DNA of 37,385 nucleotides from Gemmatimonadota bacterium (GTDB lineage Bacteria; Gemmatimonadota; Gemmatimonadetes; Longimicrobiales; Gaopeijiaceae): NCBI GenBank assembly GCA_003562075.1, contig PWWP01000054.1, positions 1 to 37,385 of the forward strand, read 5' to 3'. Shown piece by piece: positions 18,862 to 28,114 of this stretch (position 1 is its first letter; each line of letters starts with the position of its first letter). The notes under the pieces were generated by a model. It saw only the letters and a program-made list of their open reading frames with translations, ran no database searches and was not told where the DNA came from. The position numbers and the translations under genes were made by a program.

Positions 18862-21800
18862 ATGAGCAGGAAGGCAAGAGCATGGGTTGGAGGAATCTCA
18901 GTCCTCCTCTTCTTCGTCCTCATCGCCTGGTTGGTGGGTTCCCTCCTGGGGCTGGAAGACCGGGCTCTCCTCATCATGCGGGGGAGCCTTGCCCTTCTTG
19001 GGATCTTGGCTGCGGCGCTCACCGCTCGCCTCCTCTGGGTTACCGGTCCGCCCCCGCGGACGGATGCCCCGGACGACGATTCCCTGGCCCTGGCTGCTGC
19101 CCGGGAGCGCCTGGCCCGATCCAGCGCACCTCACTCCAAGATGAGCCGGCTTCCCCTGACCTTGGTCCTGGGTCCCAGGGGGAGCACCAAGACCACCATC
19201 CTCACCCGAACCGGGCTGGAGCCCGAGCTTCTTGCCGGCGAGGTGGCCCATGGCGACACCATCGTGGAAACGGATGGGATCAACCTCTGGTACCATGATG
19301 GCAGCATCTACCTGGAGGCGGGTGGGAACGTCCTGGAGGACGAACCCCGATGGAAGCGGCTCCTGCGCAGGATCCGGCCGGCCAGCTGGGGAGCCGCCGC
19401 CGGCCGGGGAAAACAACCCCCCCGGTCCGTCATCCTCTGCTTCGGCCTGGATGAGTTCCTCAAGCCGGGAGCCGGCGATGAGATCCCTGCTCAAGCCAAA
19501 CGGCTCCGGCAGCGGCTCTCTGAACTGGCAGAGGAGTTGGGCGTCTCCATCCCGATCTACGTTCTCTTCACCCGAGCGGACCGCTTTCCCTTCTTCCTGG
19601 ACTACATCCGGAACCTGAAGAATGCCGAGGTCGCTCCGCCTCTGGGGGTGACCCTGCCCCTCCGGGCGCGGACCGACGCCGGCTCCCACACCCGAGAAGA
19701 AGGGCAGCGGATCCGGGCCGCCTTCCAGGAGCTCCACGAGTCCCTGGGAGCCAACCGACTGAGAGTCCTTCCCCGGGAGAACAACGACGAAATTCGGAGC
19801 GGGGCCTACGAATTTCCCCGAGAGCTCCGAAAAGTCTCGGAGCTGGCCACCTCGTTTCTCTTGGAGCTGTCCCGGCCCAGCCAACTGGCAGTGAGCCCAG
19901 TCCTCCGAGGGTTCTACTTCACCGGGGTCCGCCCCATCATCGTGGAGGATGCCGAGCCCTCCGCGCCGACGACAGGAGGGGGCGGAGCCCCGGCCAGCAT
20001 GGGGGCCACCGGTGTCTTCAACGTTCAACAGCTGCAGGAAGAGGCTCAGAGGGAGACCCGTGGACAGGCCAGAGCTCGAAAAGTGCCCCAGTGGGTTTTC
20101 CTCCACGACTTCTTCCGATCCCTTCTTCCCGGTGACGCCAACGCTCGCGCCCTGACGGCCGGCGGCTCCCGAGTCCAGGCCCTGCGGCGCTTTGCCCTCG
20201 GGAGCCTGAGCGCGTTTGCGCTGGTCGCCCTTCTGGGCTTCACCATCTCTTTTCTGGGGAACCGAAACCTCCAGGACCGGGTGACCACAGCAACTGCCGG
20301 CGTGGAGGAGCTGAATCCTGAACCAGGCATCCCTCCCACCGAAGACCAGCTCAGGACCCTGGACCAGCTGAGGCAGGAGTTGACCCTCCTCCGGGAATAC
20401 GCGGAGGGGAGGCCCCCCCTCCGCCTGCGTTGGGGACTCTATCGAGGGGATGCTCTCCTCCCACCGGCTCGACAGGCTTACTTCCAACAGTTCGACAATC
20501 TCCTCTGGGCACCGACCCGGGAACGGCTGGTCGCAGGCCTGACCAGCCTTGAAGGGGAACCGGGAGCGGAAGACGACTATGGTGAGACGTACGATGCCCT
20601 CCGGGCATACCTGGTCACGACCCGGCATCCCGAGCGGAGCGAAGAGGGAATCCTGACTCCACCGCTCATGGCTCACTGGGCCTTTGCCGGCGAAGTGGGT
20701 GAGGAGCGCAGGGAATTGGCCAGAGCCCAATTCAACTTCTTCGCTCGGGAGCTGGCCGTCGAACATCCGTTGCCCCGGGACGCGGACCAGGCACTGGTCA
20801 CATCCACCCGAGAGTTCCTTCTCCGCTTCGCCGAGTTGGACAGGGTCTACCAGGCGCTCCTCTCCGATGGCTCGACGGGAATCGAGCCGGTGGAGCTCTC
20901 TCGGATTGCTCCAGGGGCCGGCGGAGCCGTCCGGTCCGACCATTCCGTTCCGGGCGCCTTCACCCAGGAAGGTTGGGAACGAGTTCAGAGCGCCCTGGGC
21001 GATGTTGACCGGCTGTTCGCAGCCGAAGAGTGGGTAGTGGGAGAGCAGGCCATCTCCGCCGAAGACCGGGAGCGATTGACCCAGGAACTCGCAGATCGCT
21101 ACGTGACCGATTACGTGGAGCACTGGCAGAGCTTCCTACGATCTGCCACCGTCCCTGGCTTCGGGAGCACGGCGGTAGCAGCCCAACGGCTGGATATCCT
21201 CAGCGGCAACCAGTCTCCCATCCTCCAGGTGCTGGCCACGACAGCCAGGAATACAGCGGTGGATTCCTCCCTTGTCATGCCCCACTTCCAGCCCGTGCAC
21301 CAGGCCACCCCTCCGGAGATCCGGGATCGCTTCATCTCCGATGCAAATGAAAGCTACATCGCCGGTCTGGCAGACCTCCAGAGTGCAATGGATCAGCTCT
21401 CGGGCGCCTCAGGATCCCAACGGGAGCAGCTCATGGGGGCCGCGTCCTCCAACGCCGAACAAACCCGACGGGCCGTGAGGCAACTTGCTCAGGGATTCAG
21501 CGTGGAAGGAGGGGCACAGGTGGCAGCCAGCGAGGTGGAACGCCTCATGGAGGCGCCGGTCCGGCTCAGTGAATCCCTTCTCACCCAACTGCCTGCTGCC
21601 CAGGTGAACGCTCAAGGGGCCACGTTCTGCCAGTCTTTCGAGGGTGTACTGAACCGATTCCCTTTTGATCAGAACGCTGCCGCCGAGGCCACCATGGACG
21701 ACCTGGAATCGCTCCTGGCACCGGGGGATGGAGCGCTGTGGAACTTCTACGAAAATGTGGGCGGAAGCCTCCTTGCTCGACAAGGAGGACGCTACGTGCC

Positions 21801-22296
21801 AGCACCCGGGGCATCGCCTCAGCCCACTGAGGCCTTCGTCCGCTTCTTCAACCGTGCCGCCGAGATCTCCCAGGCCTTCTTCGGAGACCAGGGCTCGAGC
21901 CCTGAGATCGTATTTGCTCTGAGGCCTGACACGTCGGATGATCTGCCTGAGATCACCGTCGGTATCGACGGCCAGACCCACCGGTTCACCCGGACGGTCG
22001 CAGCTGCGCAGACATTCATCTGGGAAGGAAATCGGGCAGACAACGTCCGAGTGACTGGACAGTTGAACGGGGAGGAAGTCACCTTGATTGAAGCGTCGGA
22101 CAGCCCCTGGGCCCTCTTCCGATTCTTTGGGAATGCCCAGTGGGACGACCAGGGGGGAGGCCGTTACCAACTCAGGTGGGCCATTCCTGGGCAGCAGGTG
22201 GACCTCACCGCTGAATTGAGCCTTCCCCGGGGCATCCCCGTCTTCCGGGGCGGATTCGTCGAAGAACTCACATGCGCCCCCCGGATTGCCCAGTGA
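18862..22296 (+). CDS. tssM: T6SS membrane protein TssM (IcmF family)
   Basis: Two N-terminal TM helices, P-loop-like GPRGSTKTT, DGINLWYHDGSIYLEAGG..., IPIYVLFTRADRFPFF, ELATSFLLELSRPSQLAVSPVLRGFYFTGVRPI. Start at 18862 chosen for GAGAGG upstream; 18820 is the in-frame alternative. Confidence 0.95.
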   Translation: MSRKARAWVGGISVLLFFVLIAWLVGSLLGLEDRALLIMRGSLALLGILAAALTARLLWVTGPPPRTDAPDDDSLALAAARERLARSSAPHSKMSRLPLTLVLGPRGSTKTTILTRTGLEPELLAGEVAHGDTIVETDGINLWYHDGSIYLEAGGNVLEDEPRWKRLLRRIRPASWGAAAGRGKQPPRSVILCFGLDEFLKPGAGDEIPAQAKRLRQRLSELAEELGVSIPIYVLFTRADRFPFFLDYIRNLKNAEVAPPLGVTLPLRARTDAGSHTREEGQRIRAAFQELHESLGANRLRVLPRENNDEIRSGAYEFPRELRKVSELATSFLLELSRPSQLAVSPVLRGFYFTGVRPIIVEDAEPSAPTTGGGGAPASMGATGVFNVQQLQEEAQRETRGQARARKVPQWVFLHDFFRSLLPGDANARALTAGGSRVQALRRFALGSLSAFALVALLGFTISFLGNRNLQDRVTTATAGVEELNPEPGIPPTEDQLRTLDQLRQELTLLREYAEGRPPLRLRWGLYRGDALLPPARQAYFQQFDNLLWAPTRERLVAGLTSLEGEPGAEDDYGETYDALRAYLVTTRHPERSEEGILTPPLMAHWAFAGEVGEERRELARAQFNFFARELAVEHPLPRDADQALVTSTREFLLRFAELDRVYQALLSDGSTGIEPVELSRIAPGAGGAVRSDHSVPGAFTQEGWERVQSALGDVDRLFAAEEWVVGEQAISAEDRERLTQELADRYVTDYVEHWQSFLRSATVPGFGSTAVAAQRLDILSGNQSPILQVLATTARNTAVDSSLVMPHFQPVHQATPPEIRDRFISDANESYIAGLADLQSAMDQLSGASGSQREQLMGAASSNAEQTRRAVRQLAQGFSVEGGAQVAASEVERLMEAPVRLSESLLTQLPAAQVNAQGATFCQSFEGVLNRFPFDQNAAAEATMDDLESLLAPGDGALWNFYENVGGSLLARQGGRYVPAPGASPQPTEAFVRFFNRAAEISQAFFGDQGSSPEIVFALRPDTSDDLPEITVGIDGQTHRFTRTVAAAQTFIWEGNRADNVRVTGQLNGEEVTLIEASDSPWALFRFFGNAQWDDQGGGRYQLRWAIPGQQVDLTAELSLPRGIPVFRGGFVEELTCAPRIAQ

Positions 22297-22336
22297 CCGC
22301 AAGGATCCGGCAGCCTGATCCCCAAGGAGTCCAACC

Positions 22337-22930
22337 ATGCAACGATTCGCCCTCTGGTCCCTGGTGGCCCTCATCGCCCTCGTCGCCGCCGGCTGCCGAG
22401 GGGGCGGAGATGAACCCCCATCGCCTCCGGAGCCCGAACCGGATCCCATGGCCCCCCTGGCGTCGTCGGCTCGCCTCTACTACGACAACAGTGGAGGCAT
22501 CTCCGACTCCCTCCGGGTAGTGGTGAGAGACGAGGACGACTGGCAGGACCTGTGGGATCGGGCCACCTCCCGGCAGTCATCCCCCCCAAGCCGTCCCACC
22601 GTGGACTTCACAGAGGAAATGGTGGTAGCCGTGGGCACGGGCAGGATGACGCCCCAGGACCGGATCCAGGTCGACAGTGCCGGATTCTACACCGAACGGA
22701 CCGTGGACGGGGCCGAAGAGGAATATTTCATCGTGGTCGTCCGAACTCACGAAGGCTGCCGTCGGCTGGAGGCTGACGCCTATCCCCTGGAAATCGTGAA
22801 AGTCCCCAGATTCGATGGATCGGTCCGGTGGGAGGAGCGTCGGGAGCAAGCCACCGACTGTGACCAGGAGGCACGGCTCGTCCCCTCCAGCCATCGGGAG
22901 TTCCTGGGAACAGGGAGACCCGCACCATGA
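22337..22930 (+). CDS. Lipoprotein with PrcB C-terminal-like domain
   Basis: MQRFALWSLVALIALVAAGCRGG (lipobox VAAGC); DWQDLWDR...PTVDFTEEMVVAVGTGRMTPQDRIQVD...PLEIVKVPRFDGSVRWEE resembles the PrcB_C fold. Confidence 0.65.
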   Translation: MQRFALWSLVALIALVAAGCRGGGDEPPSPPEPEPDPMAPLASSARLYYDNSGGISDSLRVVVRDEDDWQDLWDRATSRQSSPPSRPTVDFTEEMVVAVGTGRMTPQDRIQVDSAGFYTERTVDGAEEEYFIVVVRTHEGCRRLEADAYPLEIVKVPRFDGSVRWEERREQATDCDQEARLVPSSHREFLGTGRPAP

Positions 22931-24714
22931 GCGATGCCGCCGGCCCTTCCGGCGATTCTCCCGCCGGGGAACCGGAGGGAAACGAGCCTGATGCCACGGA
23001 CCTGGTAGGGACCGTTCTGGCAGGCCGCTACAAAGTGCTCCGCCGCCTGGGCGTCGGGGCCATGGGCGCCGTGTACCTGGGTGAGCACATGCGGATTGGC
23101 AGGAAGGATGCGATCAAGGTCCTCCGCGCCGCCATGGCTCGTGATCCGGAAGCCATCGCCCGTTTCACACGAGGGGCTCGGAACGTCTCCCGTATCCGGC
23201 ATCCCAACGTCTGTACCCTCTACGACTTCGGCGATACCAAGGAAGGCTTCCATTTCCTGGCCATGGAGTTCGTGGACGGGCCATCCCTGGGCGAGCTTCT
23301 GGAAGATCAGGGACCCCTCTCTCCAGACCGGGCGGCCATGCTCACCGGGCAGATAGGGGAGGCGCTCCAGGCCGCCCACACTCTGGGAATCATCCATCGG
23401 GACCTGAAGCCCGACAACATCATGGTGGCCCGGGAGGCCGACGGGTCAGAGCAGGTGAAGGTGGTGGACTTCGACATCGCCCGTGGCCCCGCCGAGGAGG
23501 AGGGGCCCGCGGTGACCCGGCATGGCTTCGTGGTGGGAACCCCTGAGTACATGAGTCCGGAGCAGCTCACCGGCGATCCCCTGGACGGCCGCAGCGACGT
23601 CTACTCCATGGCCCTGGTCCTTTTCCGGATGCTCACCGGGAAACTGCCCTTCGAAGGTGATACGGCCCAGGAAATCATGGTCCAGCGCCTCACCAAGAAG
23701 CCGCTGACCCTCTCCGAGGCTGCAGGACATCCCTTTTCGGAGGCCCTGGAGCAGGCAGTGGCCCAGGGGCTTCGGCGAAAAGCGGCAGATCGTCCCGATG
23801 ACGCCCGGACCCTGGCTCAGCAGGTTCAGGAGGCGGTCCGGACCGGCGGGCCTGCTGCTGCAGCCCCGCCCCCTCCGGGTGGGTCCACCCAGCCTGGCGC
23901 CACAGCGCCGCCACCGACCCAGGTGCCCTCGGCGTCGGCCACTGGCGACCTGCCGGCCCCCTCACCTGCTTCGCAGGGAGCCGGGGCCACTGGGGCCACC
24001 GCCGCTCCCCGTCCCTCAAGAGCCGCGGCAGCCGAAGCCACTCCCGTAGGTGAAGGGACCGGACGCTCAGGCATCCTCCTCCTGGCCGGCCTGGGTCTGG
24101 TGGTACTCCTCATGGTCGGAGGTGGCGGAGCCGCCGCCTATTTTGCGCTTGGTTGGTTGGGAGGCAACGACGGTGACTCAGACGTGACGACCACAGCGAT
24201 GGTAACGGAGGAAGCCGACGATCCCGGAACGGATTCGGACCCGGAGGTCGAGCCCTCCATGGAAGAGGAGGCCCCTCCTACCCAGGAATCCCCTCCTCCT
24301 GCGACGGCACCTCAGGAATCTGCTGATCCAGCGCCACAGGACACGGAGGTAGAAGCTCCGGCCCCGGCGCCGGCCACAGCGGAGACGCCACCAGCCGCCA
24401 CGGACGCGCCGCCGGGGTTGGACATCGACCCTGCGGAAGCCCAGTCCACCCTCTTCGGCATGTTCGTGGCGCTGGGTGAGGATGACCCGGGCCCCGTGCA
24501 GTTGGAGGCCATGCGAGACACCATCGAAGCTATCTGGGAGCACCCAGAAGTAGCACAGGAGGACCGGGCCTTTGCCGCCCATGTTCTGGGGCTGGCCCTG
24601 ATCTCCATGGGAGACTCGGTCCAGGGGGTGGATTGGCTGGATGAGGCAGTCCGACTGGACCCCATCGAGCGTTACATCAGTGTCCGAAACCTCCATCGGG
24701 AGGATGGGCCGTGA
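22927..24714 (+). CDS. ppkA: Membrane-anchored Ser/Thr protein kinase (PpkA-like)
   Basis: YKVLRRLGVGAMGAVYLGEH...DAIKVLR...HRDLKPDNIMV...GTPEYMSPEQL...DGRSDVYSMALVLFRMLTGKLPF; TM ILLLAGLGLVVLLMVGGGGAAAYF; helical C-terminal domain. Located in the T6SS locus. Confidence 0.9.
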   Translation: MSDAAGPSGDSPAGEPEGNEPDATDLVGTVLAGRYKVLRRLGVGAMGAVYLGEHMRIGRKDAIKVLRAAMARDPEAIARFTRGARNVSRIRHPNVCTLYDFGDTKEGFHFLAMEFVDGPSLGELLEDQGPLSPDRAAMLTGQIGEALQAAHTLGIIHRDLKPDNIMVAREADGSEQVKVVDFDIARGPAEEEGPAVTRHGFVVGTPEYMSPEQLTGDPLDGRSDVYSMALVLFRMLTGKLPFEGDTAQEIMVQRLTKKPLTLSEAAGHPFSEALEQAVAQGLRRKAADRPDDARTLAQQVQEAVRTGGPAAAAPPPPGGSTQPGATAPPPTQVPSASATGDLPAPSPASQGAGATGATAAPRPSRAAAAEATPVGEGTGRSGILLLAGLGLVVLLMVGGGGAAAYFALGWLGGNDGDSDVTTTAMVTEEADDPGTDSDPEVEPSMEEEAPPTQESPPPATAPQESADPAPQDTEVEAPAPAPATAETPPAATDAPPGLDIDPAEAQSTLFGMFVALGEDDPGPVQLEAMRDTIEAIWEHPEVAQEDRAFAAHVLGLALISMGDSVQGVDWLDEAVRLDPIERYISVRNLHREDGP

Positions 24715-25640
24715 GCGACTTCCCCGGCGAAGACCGACACGTCTATGCCCAGGTCTGGGGACTCAGCGACGTGGGACAATCCCGAACCGAGAATCAGGAC
24801 GCCTTCCTCATCGCCGAACTGAGAGATACTGGCTCGGAGGAAGGCTTCATCCTGGGTCCCGACTCCCCTGAGCTCCAGGATGGCGGTGATCCCCTCGTCA
24901 CCATCGGCCCTCGGGGGATGCTCCTCCTGGTCGCCGATGGGATGGGGGGAGCTGCAGGTGGTGCCGTGGCATCTCGCCTGGCCACCTCGGTCATCGCCGA
25001 ACAGGTGGTCCAGGGCTGGACGAAGGATCGGGTCCAGACCCCGATCCGCTTCGCACATCACCTCCGGGACGCTGTCCGCCAAGCGAATGCCAGAGTCCAT
25101 GCCAGGGCGCTGGAACGCCCAGAGCTCACCGGAATGGGGACGACGGCCACCGTGGCGGGGATCCTGGATGGCATGGTCTACATGGCCCAGGTCGGCGACT
25201 CCCGGGCCTACCTGCTCCGAAACGGGAAACCAACCCAACTGACTCGCGATCAGTCCATGGTACAGGAACTGGTGGACCAGGGTGCCATGACGCTGGAAGA
25301 AGCAGAACGAAGCGTGCACCGCAGTGTCCTCCTCCAGGCTCTGGGCACCGAACCGGAGGTCAAGGTGGCATTGACCTACCACCCGCTGCGCCGGGGAGAC
25401 ACCCTCCTCCTCTGCTCTGACGGACTGTCCGGGCCCGTCTCGGATCAGGAGATCGCTGGGCTCGTGACCGAAGCCCCCTCTCCCGAGGCGGCCTGCTCTC
25501 GACTCGTGAGCCTGGCCAACGAACGAGGAGGCCCGGACAACATCACCGTGGTCATTGCCCGATTCAGTGGAGAGGGGTGTTCACCTGCCACTCCGGACGA
25601 GGAGGTCAAACTCCGCCCCTTTGACCCCGATTCACCCTGA
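24711..25640 (+). CDS. pppA: PP2C-family Ser/Thr phosphatase (PppA-like)
   Basis: GQSRTENQDAFLI...LLLVADGMGGAAGGAVASRLA...GMGTTATVAGILDGMVYMAQVGDSRAYLLRNGK...DTLLLCSDGLSGPVSDQEI...GGPDNITVVIARF. GTG start, 4-bp overlap with ppkA. Confidence 0.94.
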   Translation: MSDFPGEDRHVYAQVWGLSDVGQSRTENQDAFLIAELRDTGSEEGFILGPDSPELQDGGDPLVTIGPRGMLLLVADGMGGAAGGAVASRLATSVIAEQVVQGWTKDRVQTPIRFAHHLRDAVRQANARVHARALERPELTGMGTTATVAGILDGMVYMAQVGDSRAYLLRNGKPTQLTRDQSMVQELVDQGAMTLEEAERSVHRSVLLQALGTEPEVKVALTYHPLRRGDTLLLCSDGLSGPVSDQEIAGLVTEAPSPEAACSRLVSLANERGGPDNITVVIARFSGEGCSPATPDEEVKLRPFDPDSP

Positions 25641-25650
25641 TCCGCCCGAG

Positions 25651-27096
25651 ATGACGCCCCAGCTTCTGATCCATAGTGGAGGCCGAAGGGGGATGCGGGT
25701 CCACCTCCAGGGCGATCGTGTCCGGATTGGGCGGAGGGGAGACCTGGAACTGGTCCTGGATCCGGACCAGGATCTGGAGGTGTCGGCACTTCACGCCGAG
25801 CTCACCCGGACCGAAGCAGGATGGACCCTCCGGGATCGAGGCAGTCGAAACGGCACCTTCCTCAACGGACAGGCGCTGGGGCTGTCACCCACCACTCTCT
25901 CCCACGGGGATCAGATTCGCCTGGGGCCCAAGGGTCCTCTCCTGGAGCTCTTCCTGGACGAGCAGGCCCGGGCCAGACAAAGTGCCGAGAACGTCTCATC
26001 CACGGCCACAGTGACAGCCCCAGAGCCCCAGCCTCAAGGGGCGTCCGGTACCCAGGTCCAGCGTCGGCTTCGAAGGGCTACCCGGCGGCTGCGTTGGATC
26101 CTGGCGGCCACAGTCGTCCTCCTCGTCATGGCAGGAGGTGCACTGTTCTACACCGCCCGGGAACGAGCCGAGTGGTCTCAGGAGCGAGCCGCGCTGGAAG
26201 CCAGGGCCGATTCCCTCCTGGCATCGGAGGCTCAAGCGACTCAGGCCCTGGAGGGAGAACTCAGCGAGTTGGACGAGGCCCTGCAACGGTCTCGGGAGGA
26301 GCTGGAGTCGGTCCGCTCAGCCCTTGCCGCCCGGGACGCCCAATCGTCTCCCGACCCTCAGGTCACCACCCCTGAACCTTCCTCCACGGATGGAGAGGAA
26401 GGGGAGCTCCGGCGACGCCTCCAGGAAGCCACCGCTGCCCTGGAACGGCAACAGATCGCAGCATCTCTGGATTTTGACGGGATTCAGGATGCGAATCGCC
26501 AGGCGGTGGCCATGGTCTTCGCTGAACATCCTGGAGGGACGGTTGCCACTGGGACGGGGTTTTCCGTGGAAGCTTCAGGAATCCTCATAACGAGCCGGCA
26601 TGTTCTCCTTGGTGAGGACGGGTCCTCCTCCCCCACCCGGATAGCGGTTCAGTTCACCGACTCCTCCCAGGTCTTTCCAGCCAGCCTCCTGGCTGTTTCC
26701 TCCGACTGGGACCTGGCCGCCATCCAGGTCGAGAACCTGGTGGGGGAGGTTCCCACCGTGGCCGGTTTGAACCTCCGGCCCGACACCCTCTCATCCGGGG
26801 TGCCCATGGCTTCCCTGGGATTCCCGCTGGGAGGGGAGATGGCTGAGGCCGGCGGCGAGCGGTCGCCGGCCCGGCCCCTCCTCAGCGCAGGAGTGCTTCT
26901 GGGTCGAAGCTCGGGTCAGTTGGAGATCCAGGGCTATGGAGAGCCAGGGGCCAGTGGGAGCCCGATCTTTGACGCCCAGGGGCACGTGGCCGGAATCTTG
27001 TTCGGAGGGCGCCGGGACGGAGATCGGCGAGTCCTGTTAGCCGTTCCCGCCCCGGTGGCCACTTCCCTTCTGCAGGCCATCCGGGACGGTCGATAA
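25651..27096 (+). CDS. FHA domain - TM - coiled coil - trypsin-like serine protease fusion
   Basis: FHA: VRIGRRGDLELVLDPDQDLEVSALHAELTRTEAGWTLRDRGSRNGTFLNG; TM: RWILAATVVLLVMAGGALFYTA; Glu/Ala-rich coiled coil; protease with TSRHVL (His), DWDLAAIQV (Asp), GEPGASGSPIFDAQGHVAGI (Ser). Start re-assigned to 25651. Confidence 0.9.
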   Translation: MTPQLLIHSGGRRGMRVHLQGDRVRIGRRGDLELVLDPDQDLEVSALHAELTRTEAGWTLRDRGSRNGTFLNGQALGLSPTTLSHGDQIRLGPKGPLLELFLDEQARARQSAENVSSTATVTAPEPQPQGASGTQVQRRLRRATRRLRWILAATVVLLVMAGGALFYTARERAEWSQERAALEARADSLLASEAQATQALEGELSELDEALQRSREELESVRSALAARDAQSSPDPQVTTPEPSSTDGEEGELRRRLQEATAALERQQIAASLDFDGIQDANRQAVAMVFAEHPGGTVATGTGFSVEASGILITSRHVLLGEDGSSSPTRIAVQFTDSSQVFPASLLAVSSDWDLAAIQVENLVGEVPTVAGLNLRPDTLSSGVPMASLGFPLGGEMAEAGGERSPARPLLSAGVLLGRSSGQLEIQGYGEPGASGSPIFDAQGHVAGILFGGRRDGDRRVLLAVPAPVATSLLQAIRDGR

Positions 27097-27119
27097 CAGC
27101 TGGGTCCCGATCAGACGGG

Positions 27120-27857
27120 TCAGGAGGTGGCCAGCTGTTCCAGCGCCTCCTGGGCTTCCGTCATCTGCGGAAACTCGCTCACAATGCGCTGGTACGCCTC
27201 CACTGCCCGGTCGCGGTCACCGAAGTCCTCGTAGGTCTGTGCCCGGGAGAAGAGGATGACGGCTTCGGCTGGAATCTCCCTGGCCTCCCGCTCCTCTCGG
27301 ACCTCACGACTGAGCGGTGGAAGGTCCACCCCACCGGTCACCTTTCCGGCCAGCTCCACCAGCATGTCATAGATGCGTTCCCGCTCGTTCCGAACCTGAT
27401 CGGTATAGATGATTTCACTTGTTTCCACATCCACCACCCGGGCGTCCATCCTGAAATCACCCCAGACGTCCATGAAGCTCCCCGTGATGACATATCGGGC
27501 TCCTACCAACCGACCGATCTCAGCCGCCGTGCCTGGCTCCACCCGTCCCGAAGCACCCAGGTCCTGCTCATCCAGGAGGGCGTTCAGCATGGCCCGCTCC
27601 ACCACCCGGAGGGACGAGTTCTGACCCAGTTCGGTGAGCAGCATGTGCTGTAGTCCGACCTCCAGTGCCTCGAAATCCTCCTGCTCCGGACCAAAGGAGC
27701 CACCGTTGTCGAACTGAAGAACTGCCACGCCGGGGCGACCATCGTCAGGGACATCCTGGCCCACCCCCGGGGCCGGAATCGCCAGGTGGATGGCCAGGGC
27801 CATGACGACGGCTCCGGTAAGGCGGTGGAGAATGATGTGGGGAGTGGAGTGGGACAT
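27120..27857 (-). CDS. Secreted CsgG-like domain protein with C-terminal TPR-like segment
   Basis: Signal peptide; GVAVLQFDNGG...LEVGLQHMLLTELGQNSSLRVVERAMLNALLDEQDLGASGRVEPGTAAEIGRLVGARYVITGSFMDVWGDFRMDARVVDVETSEI; C-terminal FSRAQTYEDFGDRDRAVEAYQRIVSEFPQ. Confidence 0.82.
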   Translation of the reverse strand: MSHSTPHIILHRLTGAVVMALAIHLAIPAPGVGQDVPDDGRPGVAVLQFDNGGSFGPEQEDFEALEVGLQHMLLTELGQNSSLRVVERAMLNALLDEQDLGASGRVEPGTAAEIGRLVGARYVITGSFMDVWGDFRMDARVVDVETSEIIYTDQVRNERERIYDMLVELAGKVTGGVDLPPLSREVREEREAREIPAEAVILFSRAQTYEDFGDRDRAVEAYQRIVSEFPQMTEAQEALEQLATS

Positions 27858-27963
27858 GGAACAGCTCCTTCTCTCGGGAAGGGAAGAGTCGAGATTCAGG
27901 GTAACGCCAACTGTCTGTTAATGCGCCAGTGGAGGCCGGGGACCGCCACATGGGTTGAAGCTA

Positions 27964-27985
27964 CACCGGGGGAAGGCACCCGGTG
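27964..27985. repeat. Inverted repeat CACCGGG...CCCGGTG in divergent intergenic region
   Basis: Perfect 7-bp arms 27964-27970 / 27979-27985 between the CsgG-like gene (-) and SDR gene (+). Confidence 0.4.
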
Positions 27986-28114
27986 CCACCGGTCCGCCAC
28001 TTTACCAGCCCGACTCCAGCTATCATGATCCTCAGGCGGCGCACCCCGCAAGCAGGCGGCGGCCCTTCCACCGCCACCACCTCTGACCCTTCAACGAGAG
28101 AGCGAGTCGACACC

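Noticed and set aside
18898-21123. 741-aa minus-strand ORF opposite tssM
   Set aside because: Antisense to a clear TssM. Composition is the usual high-GC mirror frame and shows no recognisable domain.
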